A stretch of 36,327 nt of DNA from Selenomonas sp. (GCA_018052705.1 JAGPMW010000021.1:1-36327), one strand, 5' to 3'; counted from the first letter of the stretch, positions 1 through 8,152 are shown. The notes: generated by a model from the letters alone, not told the origin. Program-made: numbers and translations.

Positions 1-972
1 CGTCGGCACAATCTCACCATAGACGCTCTGATCAAGCTGGGCCCGGACGGCTGGGTCAGCCATGCATTGTCCGACATAGTCAAACCCTGCCAGATAGGCC
101 CCCAGCACCATCGAGGTATGGGCGCCGTTGAGGATACGGACCTTGCGCTCTTTGAAAATTTCTATCTTATCTGTAAACTCAACATGCCATTTATCGGTCG
201 AGACATGGAACTTATCCGCTACGCGCGCATCACCGATGACCCACAGGCCGAACGGCTCGGCCTGGTCGAGGAGCTCGTCATCATAGCCGAGCTCCTCGCA
301 CATCTTCGCAGCCTCGGCCCGCGGATAGCCGGTGACAATCCGGTCAACGAGCGTACTGGCAAAAATGCAGTCCTTATCCAGCCAATTACGGAAGCCATCC
401 TCGAGTTTCCAGAGATCAACATACTGCATGACGCATTTCTTGAGGTTTTCACCGTTATGATCGATAAGCTCGACCGGCAGCATCGTGAGTGCCTTGTCCG
501 CAGCACCATCGAAGTAGTTATAGCGCTCATAAAGAAATTTAGTAAGCTTGGCCGGATAGGTATTCGGCGGGCAATCGCCAAGTTTGTCGCCAGCCTCATA
601 AACAATACCAGCCTCGGTCGTGTTGGACACAACAAACTCAAGCGTATCCAGTCTGGCTAATGCCATAAACTCCTCGTAGTCCTCATATGCACCAAGCACT
701 TTTTCCACACAGGTCACGATACGGTCTTCCTTGAAGGGCTTGCCGTCTTTCTGTCCGCGCAGGCAGACCGTATAGATGTTGTCCTGATTGGCAAAGCGGG
801 CCGGCTTGCCGGAAATCGGCACAATGACGGCAACATTGCTGTTAACCCCAAGCTCCTCATTGGCAACATCAATACCGTAGTCGACAAATGCCCGCAGAAA
901 ATTACCCTCGCCAATCTGCATGACTTTGATTGGACGGGATACCCTTTTTTTCAGTTCATTGACCTTTTTCAT
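1..972 (-). CDS. uxaB: tagaturonate reductase (altronate oxidoreductase), N-terminal part
   Basis: Reduces D-tagaturonate to D-altronate with NADH in the cytoplasmic galacturonate/glucuronate pathway. The frame is open from an ATG at 972 to the left edge, giving 324 residues of a family that is usually about 480, so the C-terminus is outside the window. Reading the minus strand I see the N-terminal Rossmann segment (MQIGEGNFLRAFVDYGID, residues 18-35), a VSNTTEAG stretch, and the polyol/mannitol dehydrogenase signature KVRILNGAHTS near residue 280 with the family's Lys, Asn and His. An AGGAG lies 9 nt before the ATG. It follows uxaC on the same strand, separated by a large hairpin and a LacI-type operator. 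Mannitol dehydrogenase or fructuronate reductase are the alternatives; the uxaC neighbour and the sequence favour UxaB. Confidence 0.88.
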   Translation of the reverse strand, partial: MKKVNELKKRVSRPIKVMQIGEGNFLRAFVDYGIDVANEELGVNSNVAVIVPISGKPARFANQDNIYTVCLRGQKDGKPFKEDRIVTCVEKVLGAYEDYEEFMALARLDTLEFVVSNTTEAGIVYEAGDKLGDCPPNTYPAKLTKFLYERYNYFDGAADKALTMLPVELIDHNGENLKKCVMQYVDLWKLEDGFRNWLDKDCIFASTLVDRIVTGYPRAEAAKMCEELGYDDELLDQAEPFGLWVIGDARVADKFHVSTDKWHVEFTDKIEIFKERKVRILNGAHTSMVLGAYLAGFDYVGQCMADPAVRAQLDQSVYGEIVPT

Positions 973-1020
973 GGAATAACGCTCCTTTTCTATGGCTGTA
1001 TTACGTTTAAGAACTGGTTG

Positions 1021-1035
1021 ACGAAACCGTTTTAC
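1021..1035 (-). promoter_or_regulatory. LacI-type operator upstream of uxaB
   Basis: ACGAAACCGTTTTAC has an AAAC-C-GTTT dyad core typical of LacI-family operators. The identical 15 bp recurs at 13791-13805, downstream of the promoter of a LacI-family gene. The site lies between the hairpin after uxaC and the uxaB start, so the distant regulator probably controls uxaB expression or read-through into it. Confidence 0.65.
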
Positions 1036-1085
1036 ATATAATAGGCCAGCCCTCCCGTAACTGGGAGGGCTGGCCTATTATATGT
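1034..1085. repeat. perfect 23-bp intergenic hairpin between uxaC and uxaB
   Basis: Arms 1034-1056 and 1063-1085 are exact reverse complements around a 6-nt loop (GTAACT). The hairpin begins 5 nt after the uxaC stop. Neither strand has a T-run directly after the stem, so it is not a textbook intrinsic terminator. It may be an RNA stability or processing element, or a partial terminator that lowers uxaB relative to uxaC. Confidence 0.85.
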
Positions 1086-1090
1086 ATCGA

Positions 1091-2500
1091 TTAAAACCCG
1101 AAATAACGATTGGCATTGTTGTAGCTGATGTCCTCGACGAGCTGTCCCAGGAAGTCCATATCGGCCGGATACTCGCCATTCTCAACCAGATTGCCGATGA
1201 AGTTACAAAGAATACGGCGGTAATACTCATGGCGTGTATAGGATAGAAACGACCGCGAATCGGTCAGCATTCCCAGCGCATTACCGAGTACAGACAGATT
1301 GCCGACATTGGCAAGCTGAGACTCTATACCGAGCTTCGTGTCGTTGAACCACCAGGCTGCGCCCTGCTGGATTTTCCCCGGTATTTCCGGTCCCTGGAAG
1401 GACCCAAGAACCGTGCCAATCATGGCATTATCCGCCGGATTCAGCGAATAGATGACAAGTTTGGGCAGATGTCCGTCTTTATTGAGGGCATCGAGCAGGT
1501 TCACAAGTCCTTCGCCGCAGTTATAGGTTGCAATGCAGTCAAAACCGGTATCGGGCCCAAGACGGTCGAACATGACCGAGTTATTATCGCGCAGTGCTGA
1601 GTAATGGATCTGCATAGCCCAGCCGCGGCGGGCGTATTCCTTGCCCAGGAACAGCAGCAGTGCGGTCTTGTATTTCTCGATCTCATCTTTAGACGGTTTG
1701 CCTTTGCCATTGATGACCTTGCCAACGATATCATCGAGCTGGTATTCCTCGGCCGGATTATAGAATACATATTCGAGAGCATGGTCAGACGCCCTGCAGC
1801 CCATTGAAGCAAAGAACTCGATACGCTGCGTCAGCGCATCACGGATATCCTGCATCGTACTGATCTCAATCCCAGCCGCCGTGCCCAACTCATACTTCAT
1901 ATAGTTGTCCCAGTCCAGCTCCTCAATACGCATAGCCTTATCCGGGCGCATGGCTGGCAGAACCTTGGCAAAACACTTGCCGTCTTCTTTGATTTTCTTG
2001 TGCCAGCGGAGGTCGTCAGCCGGATCATCCGTCGTGCAGATGACTTTAACATTGGACTGCTGGATGAGTCCCTGAACGCTCATGCCAGGCTGCTGCAGTT
2101 TCTCGTTGCAGAGGTTCCAGATCTCCTCAGCAGTACCAGCGTTCAGCGCCTTATTACAGCCGAAGTAGCGCCTGAGTTCAAGGTGCGTCCAATGATATAA
2201 AGGGTTCCCTACGGCCCGTGGCAGGGCTTCGGCAAATTTTTGAAATTTCTCCCGCGCTGTCGTTTTGTCACCGGTGATGTATCTCTCCTCGACACCATTG
2301 GTTCGGATCAAACGCCATTTATAATGATCCATCCCCAGCCAGACGTCCACGATATTGTGGAAGCAGCGGTCCTCAGCAATATCACGTGGACTGATGTGGC
2401 AGTGGTAATCGATAACCGGCATCTTTGCCGCATGCTCATGGTAAAGTCTCTTCGCAGTTTCCGTCTGCAGCAGGAAATCTTCGTCCATAAACGCTTTCAT
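1091..2500 (-). CDS. uxaC: glucuronate (uronate) isomerase
   Basis: Interconverts D-glucuronate with D-fructuronate and D-galacturonate with D-tagaturonate, the first step of hexuronate breakdown. The protein is 469 aa, matching the usual ~470. It begins MKAFMDEDFLLQTETAKRLY and carries the amidohydrolase-type metal motif DYHCH near residues 31-35, then HDALEYVFYNP-like and CLGYNxGEGL-like family blocks. I chose the ATG at 2500 because an AAGGGGGGG sequence (2507-2515) sits 6 nt upstream; the adjacent ATG at 2503 is too close. The longer open frame to 2590 would run through the promoter and operator and is rejected. It heads a uxaC-uxaB unit on the minus strand and is divergent from a LacI repressor gene. 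Confidence 0.96.
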   Translation of the reverse strand: MKAFMDEDFLLQTETAKRLYHEHAAKMPVIDYHCHISPRDIAEDRCFHNIVDVWLGMDHYKWRLIRTNGVEERYITGDKTTAREKFQKFAEALPRAVGNPLYHWTHLELRRYFGCNKALNAGTAEEIWNLCNEKLQQPGMSVQGLIQQSNVKVICTTDDPADDLRWHKKIKEDGKCFAKVLPAMRPDKAMRIEELDWDNYMKYELGTAAGIEISTMQDIRDALTQRIEFFASMGCRASDHALEYVFYNPAEEYQLDDIVGKVINGKGKPSKDEIEKYKTALLLFLGKEYARRGWAMQIHYSALRDNNSVMFDRLGPDTGFDCIATYNCGEGLVNLLDALNKDGHLPKLVIYSLNPADNAMIGTVLGSFQGPEIPGKIQQGAAWWFNDTKLGIESQLANVGNLSVLGNALGMLTDSRSFLSYTRHEYYRRILCNFIGNLVENGEYPADMDFLGQLVEDISYNNANRYFGF

Positions 2501-2544
2501 CATTATCCCCCCCTTAATCACTTTCATAATGTCGTTACATTTAC

Positions 2545-2558
2545 TGTAAGCTCTTACA
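2545..2558. promoter_or_regulatory. operator at the uxaC start site (TGTAAG-CT-CTTACA)
   Basis: TGTAAGCTCTTACA has perfect 6-bp arms around CT and lies 3 bp downstream of the uxaC -10, covering the expected transcription start. The form is cre/LacI-like. A copy with two changes lies at 2653-2666 in the divergent LacI promoter, which argues for control by the neighbouring repressor. Confidence 0.7.
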
Positions 2559-2561
2559 ATA

Positions 2562-2590
2562 AGTATAAGTCTTCTTTCTTTCATTGTCAA
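2562..2590 (-). promoter_or_regulatory. uxaC promoter
   Basis: On the minus strand, TTGACA (2585-2590) and TATACT (2562-2567) are separated by 17 bp. This is a near-consensus sigma-70 promoter about 60 bp upstream of the chosen uxaC start, with the operator immediately downstream. Confidence 0.75.
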
Positions 2591-2652
2591 TGACTATTCA
2601 TAATTATCTTTCAAAGTTCCCGAGTAGTCTGCCTAAAATTGGGAATATTTCA

Positions 2653-2691
2653 TGTAAGCTATTGCATTTATTTTACAATCTGCATTACAAT
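2653..2691 (+). promoter_or_regulatory. promoter of the LacI gene with overlapping operator copy
   Basis: TTGCAT (2663-2668) and TACAAT (2686-2691) are 17 bp apart. TGTAAGCTATTGCA at 2653-2666 matches the uxaC operator at 12 of 14 positions and overlaps the -35. That arrangement suits autorepression. Confidence 0.6.
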
Positions 2692-2734
2692 ATATGTACG
2701 AAAAACGTGTTTTACAGCGACAAGGGGCGCAAGT

Positions 2735-3724
2735 ATGACCATTTATGATATTGCCAAGGCCTGTGGCGTTTCCATCGCCACCGTATCCCGGGTACTCAAT
2801 AACAGCGATAAAGTCAGTGATAAGACCCGGCAGAAGGTTCTGGCCGTTATCCAGCAGCAAAACTACTCACCCAACCCGTTTGCCCGAGGTCTCGGTCTGG
2901 ACTCGATGAAGATGATCGGGCTGCTCTGCACAGACGTATCAGATGCCTTCTATGCCAAGGCCGTAGCCCTCGTTGAGCACGAGCTCAAGCAGCGTGGACT
3001 TGATATGATGCTGGTCTGCACCGGCAATGACCTCAATGAGAAGAAAAAATATATTCAGTTCCTGCTGAAAAAGCATGTTGATGCCATTATTCTCATTGGT
3101 TCCCCCTTTCGTGAGGACGGCGACAATAACCATGTAGCCGAGGCCGCGCGCGAGGTTCCGGTCATCGCCATCAACAGCCTGCTCGAGCTGCCAAATGTTT
3201 ACAGCATCCTCTGCGACGAGGCCAGCGGCATCGAGCTGGCAGTTTGCAGCCTGGCGGCGCGGGGCTGTCAGGATATCCTGTATCTCTACGACAATCTCAA
3301 CTACAGCGGCCAACAGAAGCTCCGCGGGTATCGGGAGGGATTGAATGCTGCTGGTCTTACTCGTCAGGACAAGCTTGTCTTTCAGGTAAGCAAGGATCTT
3401 TGCTCGGCCCAGCAGATGGTCAGCCACCTGATTCAGCAGCAGCTGTCATTTTCGGCCATCATTGGCTCGGAAGACATTATTGCGATTGGGGCACAGAAGG
3501 CACTGTCGGCTGCGGGAATCAGTATCCCGGTCATCGGTTGTAACAATTCGATGCTGGCCGAATGTGCCACGCCGGCGCTGACCAGCATCGATAACCGCCT
3601 CGACATCCTCTGCCCGGCAGCCGTCGACGCGCTCACAAAAATACTCGATAACGGGCCTCAGGCTGCGCCGAGCCAGACGGTCTTTCCCGCCATCATCAAG
3701 TATCGGGAAAGCTTCATGGAATAG
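2735..3724 (+). CDS. LacI-family transcriptional repressor, probable regulator of uxaC
   Basis: A 329-aa LacI/GalR-type repressor. The helix-turn-helix is at the N-terminus (TIYDIAKACGVSIATVSRVL, about residues 2-21), followed by the hinge helix (SPNPFARGL) and a periplasmic-binding-protein-like effector domain beginning MIGLLCTDVSDAFYA. I chose the ATG at 2735 because AAGGGG lies 7 nt upstream and the protein then begins directly with the HTH. A longer frame from 2639 would start inside the promoter. Its position divergent from uxaC, with matching operator copies in both promoters, suggests a hexuronate-responsive repressor acting on itself and uxaC; the effector is inferred. The permease gene downstream (51-bp gap) may be in the same transcript. 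Confidence 0.9.
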   Translation: MTIYDIAKACGVSIATVSRVLNNSDKVSDKTRQKVLAVIQQQNYSPNPFARGLGLDSMKMIGLLCTDVSDAFYAKAVALVEHELKQRGLDMMLVCTGNDLNEKKKYIQFLLKKHVDAIILIGSPFREDGDNNHVAEAAREVPVIAINSLLELPNVYSILCDEASGIELAVCSLAARGCQDILYLYDNLNYSGQQKLRGYREGLNAAGLTRQDKLVFQVSKDLCSAQQMVSHLIQQQLSFSAIIGSEDIIAIGAQKALSAAGISIPVIGCNNSMLAECATPALTSIDNRLDILCPAAVDALTKILDNGPQAAPSQTVFPAIIKYRESFME

Positions 3725-3775
3725 CCCCGAGTATTATCAGTTAATCAATTATTTCTGCTCTTGAAAGGATCTTTT

Positions 3776-4567
3776 ATGGAATTCATCTTATTCCTGCTGC
3801 TCGGACTTGGCGTCGGCATCTTCGGTACGCTGGTCGGTATCGGTGGCGGGCTCATCTGCGTGCCGATTTTCATTCTGTGTCTCTCTGATGGCGGCATCTG
3901 GCCTTATTTTCATTCAGCAGCCCAGATCACAGGGACCTCGCTGGTCGTTGTATTCGCCAATGCCCTTTCAGGCACACTGGCCTATATCCGGCAGCGGCGC
4001 GTTTATTTTCAGGCCGCTGTTCCATTTGCGCTGGCGACCCTGCCGGGCGCCTTTTTCGGCTCCTATATCGTGGACGCGTTCAGTGGGCCGATGCTCGACC
4101 TGTATTTTGGCCTGTTCCTGCTTATGATGGCCTGTATCATGTACTGGAACTCGACACATAAACCGCCAACTGACCTGATGGACCTGCCAGCAGATTTCCA
4201 CTATAATCAGTGGATTGGTATCGGCTCGAGTTTCATTGTCGGCTTTTTATCGAGCATATTCGGCATTGGCGGTGGCATCGTACATGTCCCGCTCATGATC
4301 TATCTGCTTGGCTTCCCGGTCCATGTCGCTACAGCGACCTCCCATTTTGTACTGGCGTGTTCATCGGCCTTCGGCGTCATCTCGCATTTTATGCTGGACC
4401 ATATCGTCTGGCTGCCAGCACTCTCCATCTCTATTGGTGCAGCCATCGGCGCTCAGATTGGAGCAAAACTCTCCCAAAAAACAAAGTCCAAGGTAATCCT
4501 TGGACTCTTGTCACTGGCTATGTTTGCGCTGGGCTGCCGGCTTATTCTGCTCGGAAGCACTCACTGA
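3776..4567 (+). CDS. TSUP (TauE/SafE) family membrane permease
   Basis: A 263-aa polytopic membrane protein of the sulfite/sulfonate exporter TSUP family, with about 8 hydrophobic segments. The internally duplicated Gly-rich motif is visible twice: GTLVGIGGGLICVP near residues 16-29 and SSIFGIGGGIVHVP near 158-171. Such proteins move sulfite, sulfoacetate, taurine or other organic anions; the substrate cannot be read here. The ATG at 3776 follows AAAGGA with a 6-nt spacer; a TTG at 3761 in frame is upstream of that site and less likely. Next to the LacI/uxaC pair, an organic-acid substrate such as a hexuronate is conceivable but unproven. Its last 26 bp overlap the convergent methyltransferase gene. 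Confidence 0.88.
   Translation: MEFILFLLLGLGVGIFGTLVGIGGGLICVPIFILCLSDGGIWPYFHSAAQITGTSLVVVFANALSGTLAYIRQRRVYFQAAVPFALATLPGAFFGSYIVDAFSGPMLDLYFGLFLLMMACIMYWNSTHKPPTDLMDLPADFHYNQWIGIGSSFIVGFLSSIFGIGGGIVHVPLMIYLLGFPVHVATATSHFVLACSSAFGVISHFMLDHIVWLPALSISIGAAIGAQIGAKLSQKTKSKVILGLLSLAMFALGCRLILLGSTH
4475..4506 (-). terminator. terminator of the minus-strand operon, inside the TSUP gene
   Basis: AGTCCAAGG (4485-4493) pairs perfectly with CCTTGGACT (4498-4506). On the minus strand the stem is followed by TTTGTTTTTT. It lies about 35 bp past the methyltransferase stop but within the coding 3' end of the convergent permease gene. Confidence 0.7.
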
Positions 4568-5381
4568 TGCTTCCGGATAGCTGATACATCACTGCGGCCG
4601 GATGGCTGCAGGCCTCCTGAATGAAATCCTCGAGGTATTCGGGAAATATTCCCTGCATCTCGCAGAGCTCATTGAGCGCTGCGAGATTTTTTTCGCGGTC
4701 AATATCATACTCGATCCGATGCAGGATCCGAGCCAGACTGGCCCGGGTCTGCTTGTCGTACAGCCCCTTCAGATTAGCCACGGAGGCCGTACTGCGAACG
4801 GCGCGAACCAGCCAGATCCGCGTTGCCAGGTCACGGCTGAAATTATCGAATCCTGCCTGCTGCCATTTCTGCTCGCTGCTCTCGTGATCGTCCTGCTCTC
4901 CCGGCAGAAAATGAATCTCCTTAAACAGCGCATCGTTAAGAATCCTGACGATCTCTGTCTTGGCATAGAGATGCTGCTGCCGGACAGGGAACTGTCCCTG
5001 CTGCAGCGCAGTCAGCAGGCCGCCATAGCGAATGTTCGTGAACCGGGTATAAAGCGTACCAACATCCGTCAGCAAGCGGCTCAGCGACAGCATCGTATCA
5101 TAGACTTCATAAGCTTCGTCAAGACAGTCAACTGCCAGCACGCAGTCAAAAGACGCCTCCGCAAACGGCAGCGGCTCCTGGCGATAATCAAGAACATGCC
5201 AGTCCACATTAAGACCCGCAAACTCCCTCAGCGCAGGAACCTCATCAAACCGTGTAACCGCAGTAATACCAGCCTCGGGAAAATGCTGACACAGCAGCGG
5301 CAAATAAGCAGAGCTGTCAACGAGCAGCCAATGCCCCGTTTCCGGCACGCCTGAGAGGAGCTGAGCAAAATCCTGTTTCAT
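4542..5381 (-). CDS. SAM-dependent methyltransferase-like protein in a glycosylation operon
   Basis: A 279-aa cytoplasmic protein whose first ~125 residues look like a class I methyltransferase: a nucleotide-binding strand near GHWLLVDSSAYLP, then LPFAEASFDCVLAVDCLDEAYEVYDTML, where the DCVLAVDCLDE segment corresponds to the usual motif after strand 4, and LSRLLTDVGTLY. The Gly-rich SAM loop is degenerate, so activity is uncertain. The rest (residues ~150-279) is mostly helical and not recognised. Its ATG overlaps the stop of the upstream glycosyltransferase by 4 bp, suggesting translational coupling and a joint role in modifying a protein such as flagellin. The gene's 3' end overlaps the convergent permease gene. 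Confidence 0.7.
   Translation of the reverse strand: MKQDFAQLLSGVPETGHWLLVDSSAYLPLLCQHFPEAGITAVTRFDEVPALREFAGLNVDWHVLDYRQEPLPFAEASFDCVLAVDCLDEAYEVYDTMLSLSRLLTDVGTLYTRFTNIRYGGLLTALQQGQFPVRQQHLYAKTEIVRILNDALFKEIHFLPGEQDDHESSEQKWQQAGFDNFSRDLATRIWLVRAVRSTASVANLKGLYDKQTRASLARILHRIEYDIDREKNLAALNELCEMQGIFPEYLEDFIQEACSHPAAVMYQLSGSISECFRAE
4552..4575. repeat. short hairpin over the convergent gene ends
   Basis: CGGAAGCA (4552-4559) and TGCTTCCG (4568-4575) flank an 8-nt loop that contains the TSUP stop codon. No T-run follows on the plus strand, so it would be a weak terminator for the permease gene at best. Confidence 0.5.
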
Positions 5382-6835
5382 AATCTGTTATCCCCCTTCT
5401 GCGCCCAAAGCCCGAGACATGTCTGCTGAAAATCTCTGCAGTAACGCTGCCGGTCCATAAGCGGCGACTGACTGACAACAGTACGAAGTTCCCGCTGCAG
5501 AGCAGCCAGTCTGCCCGGATCAGCCGCCAAGTGCAAGGCTATCTGGCAATATTCCTCATTGCCCGAGGCAATCCACTCCCGACAGCCAGCGGCCGCGAGC
5601 AGACTGGCGCTAAGCCTGGCACTATGATGATCACCTGCCTGCGCCACCACCGGCACCCCCATGTAAAGTGCGGTAACTGCGGCGGCCCCGCCCGGATAAG
5701 GAAATGTATCAAGCAAGATGTCAATGTCCTGATAATCCGCCAGATAGTGATCCGTCCCGGGACGGACCATGACCCGCCCCATTGGCAGTCCGGCCTCAGC
5801 GAGCCGCTGCCAGACAGCCTGACAGCGTTCCGGCAGACGAGTCGTATCCTGAACCAGGAGTCTGCTGGTGGGCGCAGCCGACAGAATCTCACGCCAGCAG
5901 TCCATAACCGGCCGGCTGATCTTCATAACGTTCTGGAAGCTGCCGAAAACAACTGAAGCATCGGAGCGCCGTTGCTGGCGCTCTATTGACTGCATCGCAG
6001 CTGATGGCTGAAAGCAGAATCCGGATGGCAGATGCAGCAGCTGTTCGGCAAACCGGCCAAGCCCATCCTCTGATGGCGGGTCCATGACTGCATCAGTCAG
6101 GAAGCCATCGATAGCGGGCAGCCCGGTGGTATCAAACCAGCCGATACCACAAAGCTGAACCGGCGCCGGCCGCAAAGCCATCAGCATCAAGGTCAGGCCG
6201 CCGGCTGTATGCCCTCCGAGATCCATCAGAATATCAACTTCATCAGATCGGATGGTATCGGCTCCCTGCCGGATTGACAGTCCCTGCAAAGAACGCCAAT
6301 GAAGCTGCGTCGACTGCAGCTGCCGAGTGAAGCTGTCCTCACTGCCATTTAAAGTATAGGCATAAACCTCAAAACAGCCGGTATCCAGTCCTGTCATCAG
6401 CGGCTCATAGAAACGTGCTGCCGACGACTCGAGAAAATCCGGTGCCAAAAAGCCGATGCGCAGCCGGTCATGGCGCGTTGCAAGCCGCGGCGCCAATGGC
6501 TCCTCATCCCGATAAAGCTCCTGATAGCTTTTCATCTGCTGCGCCAGCACAGCAGCCGAAATCTCTGGCAGGTAATGCAGGGCAAACAGATAATTGGAAT
6601 AGTGTTCCCGCTGCGCGCGCAGATAACGATCCACCTGGGCCGCACGGCAATAGGCAGCTGCTGCGCCCTCGGCATCTGCCAGATCATGGAATATTGCCCC
6701 ATACAGTTCATGGATACGCCACTCCTCTGTCAGCGGTATTTTCGCCGAAGCCCGTACTGTATCGAGTGCCTCCCGGGCCGCCAGCGTCCGCCCCTGCCGT
6801 AGCAATATCCGAACCGGCTCCAATATTTCCTTCAT
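5378..6835 (-). CDS. GT41 / SPINDLY-type O-GlcNAc transferase-like glycosyltransferase
   Basis: A 485-aa protein with the catalytic region of the OGT/SPINDLY family (GT41). Visible blocks are DLGGHTAG (205-212), the region of the family's conserved His; RPAPVQLCGIGWFDTTGLPAID (222-243); FGSFQNVMKISRPV (297-310), the N-terminal part of the UDP-sugar-binding half; and DILLDTFPYPGGAAAVTALYMGVPVV (372-397). The first ~110 residues are helical and may be one or two degenerate TPR-like units rather than a long TPR array. Enzymes of this kind transfer a sugar from a nucleotide donor to Ser/Thr; in motile Negativicutes flagellin is a plausible target, an inference not tested by the sequence. It lies between a metallophosphoesterase gene (2-nt gap) and a methyltransferase gene (4-bp overlap). 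Confidence 0.85.
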   Translation of the reverse strand: MKEILEPVRILLRQGRTLAAREALDTVRASAKIPLTEEWRIHELYGAIFHDLADAEGAAAAYCRAAQVDRYLRAQREHYSNYLFALHYLPEISAAVLAQQMKSYQELYRDEEPLAPRLATRHDRLRIGFLAPDFLESSAARFYEPLMTGLDTGCFEVYAYTLNGSEDSFTRQLQSTQLHWRSLQGLSIRQGADTIRSDEVDILMDLGGHTAGGLTLMLMALRPAPVQLCGIGWFDTTGLPAIDGFLTDAVMDPPSEDGLGRFAEQLLHLPSGFCFQPSAAMQSIERQQRRSDASVVFGSFQNVMKISRPVMDCWREILSAAPTSRLLVQDTTRLPERCQAVWQRLAEAGLPMGRVMVRPGTDHYLADYQDIDILLDTFPYPGGAAAVTALYMGVPVVAQAGDHHSARLSASLLAAAGCREWIASGNEEYCQIALHLAADPGRLAALQRELRTVVSQSPLMDRQRYCRDFQQTCLGLWAQKGDNRL

Positions 6836-6837
6836 TT

Positions 6838-7977
6838 TTATTCTCCCTCGGCCAACGTGAAATAAGCAATTTCTGGCGGACAGCCGATACGCATGGGAAA
6901 CCAGCTGCCGTTGCCGCTGTGTACATAGCCATACGACGAGCCGATATGTACCATACCGCGTGTGTATTTGAACCCCGGCAGCAACGGCATTCCAAACAGT
7001 CCAAACTGACCGCCATGAGTATGTCCCGTCAGTGTCAACGGAATGCCCACACCAGCTGCATCATCGATGAACTCTGGATGATGTGCCAGCAGCAAGGTAC
7101 GGCCTGTATCGGGAACCTCCTGCAGCGCTTCCGCCAGATACTCCTGACGTTCCTGCCGGAACGCCGCCTCGCCGCGGGCAAACGGGTACGCCACTCCCGC
7201 CACCCAGAACTCCCGTCCCGGCACCTGTTCCGCCGAATTATACAGTGCATGAACGCGGGTCTGCTCCAACAGATGCCAGATCTCCGTCAAACCACGATAA
7301 TACTCATGGTTTCCGGGGCAATACCAGATGCCATCCCGAAAACGATCCACATAGTCATCCAGCATCCTCGCTGCGGTGGGATTCTGGCTCACATCATCAA
7401 AGAGATCGCCCGTGATGACCAGCATATCCGGTCCAGCAGCCGCTGTCCTCTCCAGCAGCTCCCGCAAATCGTCCGTTGTAAAAAACAGCCCCAGATGGAC
7501 ATCGCTGATCTGGGCCAGCCGGTAATCGGCCAGACTGCCAGCCTCCCTGACCGGGATTGTATAGGATCGTTCCACGGTATGACTCCGCTCATACAAACCA
7601 CCGTATAAGCTAAGCCCCCCAGCCAGAGCCGGATAGACCGCAGCATGCTTCAAAAACCGCCGCCGCGGCACATCCACCGGTACCTGCAGCATCCGACGCC
7701 AGCACCAGCGAACCAGCAGCGCTAGAAAAACCAGCACACATATAATCAGCTGTGTTGTGATCACAATAACAATCCCGCTGACAATAAGGCTTGTTGTAAA
7801 TAAATGCCCCCACCAGCCATTACTCAGAATAAATCCTACCGTGCCACCATCCAACAACATAACTGCTGCAAAAATCATTCTCCGAATCTGGCCAGCTGCC
7901 AGATAACGGATGCCACCAAGCGACAGCGCCAAGACCAGCAGCGTAAAAATGACCATGATTATATCAAAATGTCCCAA
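6838..7977 (-). CDS. membrane-anchored metallophosphoesterase
   Basis: A 379-aa calcineurin-like phosphoesterase with an N-terminal membrane module. There are about four hydrophobic segments before residue 92, then an RRRFLK sequence (105-110) followed by a hydrophobic stretch, which looks like a twin-arginine/anchor motif and would place the catalytic domain outside. The metal-ligand motifs are all present: DVH (159-161), GDLFDD (190-195), GNHE (222-225), HH (299-300) and GHTHGG (318-323). The start is a TTG at 7977 supported by AGGAG 8 nt upstream; the first ATG is 7 codons in. Family members act on phospholipid-like headgroups, nucleotides or lipid intermediates; the substrate here is unknown. 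It heads the operon with the glycosyltransferase and methyltransferase. Confidence 0.85.
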   Translation of the reverse strand: MGHFDIIMVIFTLLVLALSLGGIRYLAAGQIRRMIFAAVMLLDGGTVGFILSNGWWGHLFTTSLIVSGIVIVITTQLIICVLVFLALLVRWCWRRMLQVPVDVPRRRFLKHAAVYPALAGGLSLYGGLYERSHTVERSYTIPVREAGSLADYRLAQISDVHLGLFFTTDDLRELLERTAAAGPDMLVITGDLFDDVSQNPTAARMLDDYVDRFRDGIWYCPGNHEYYRGLTEIWHLLEQTRVHALYNSAEQVPGREFWVAGVAYPFARGEAAFRQERQEYLAEALQEVPDTGRTLLLAHHPEFIDDAAGVGIPLTLTGHTHGGQFGLFGMPLLPGFKYTRGMVHIGSSYGYVHSGNGSWFPMRIGCPPEIAYFTLAEGE

Positions 7978-8077
7978 CTTACAGACTCCTATCCACTTTA
8001 TTATTCACCTAGAAACAATCTCCTGTTTTCAGTCAGAGTATATATTTCTATCTTACTATTATAGACTGAAAAGAGTC

Positions 8078-8105
8078 AAAAAAATAGAACCGGCAGCGCC
8101 GATTC
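8078..8105 (-). terminator. intrinsic terminator downstream of the small gene at 8153
   Basis: GAATCGGC and GCCGGTTC pair around a 3-nt loop (one G-U), and on the minus strand a TA is followed by seven T residues. It separates the small gene at 8153-8392 from the metallophosphoesterase operon. A second dyad, CATGACA/TGTCATG (8139-8157), covers the small gene's stop codon. Confidence 0.7.
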
Positions 8106-8152
8106 CTGAATCTGCAACAAATAAGATTAGATCAACGACATGACAACAACTG

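Noticed and set aside
67..660. Long open frame on the plus strand
   Set aside because: It is antisense to the codons of uxaB, whose protein is clearly recognisable; no ribosome site and no protein-like features.
2501..2590. Longer N-terminus for uxaC
   Set aside because: It would translate through a strong promoter, its operator and the ribosome site; the 469-aa form matches the family.
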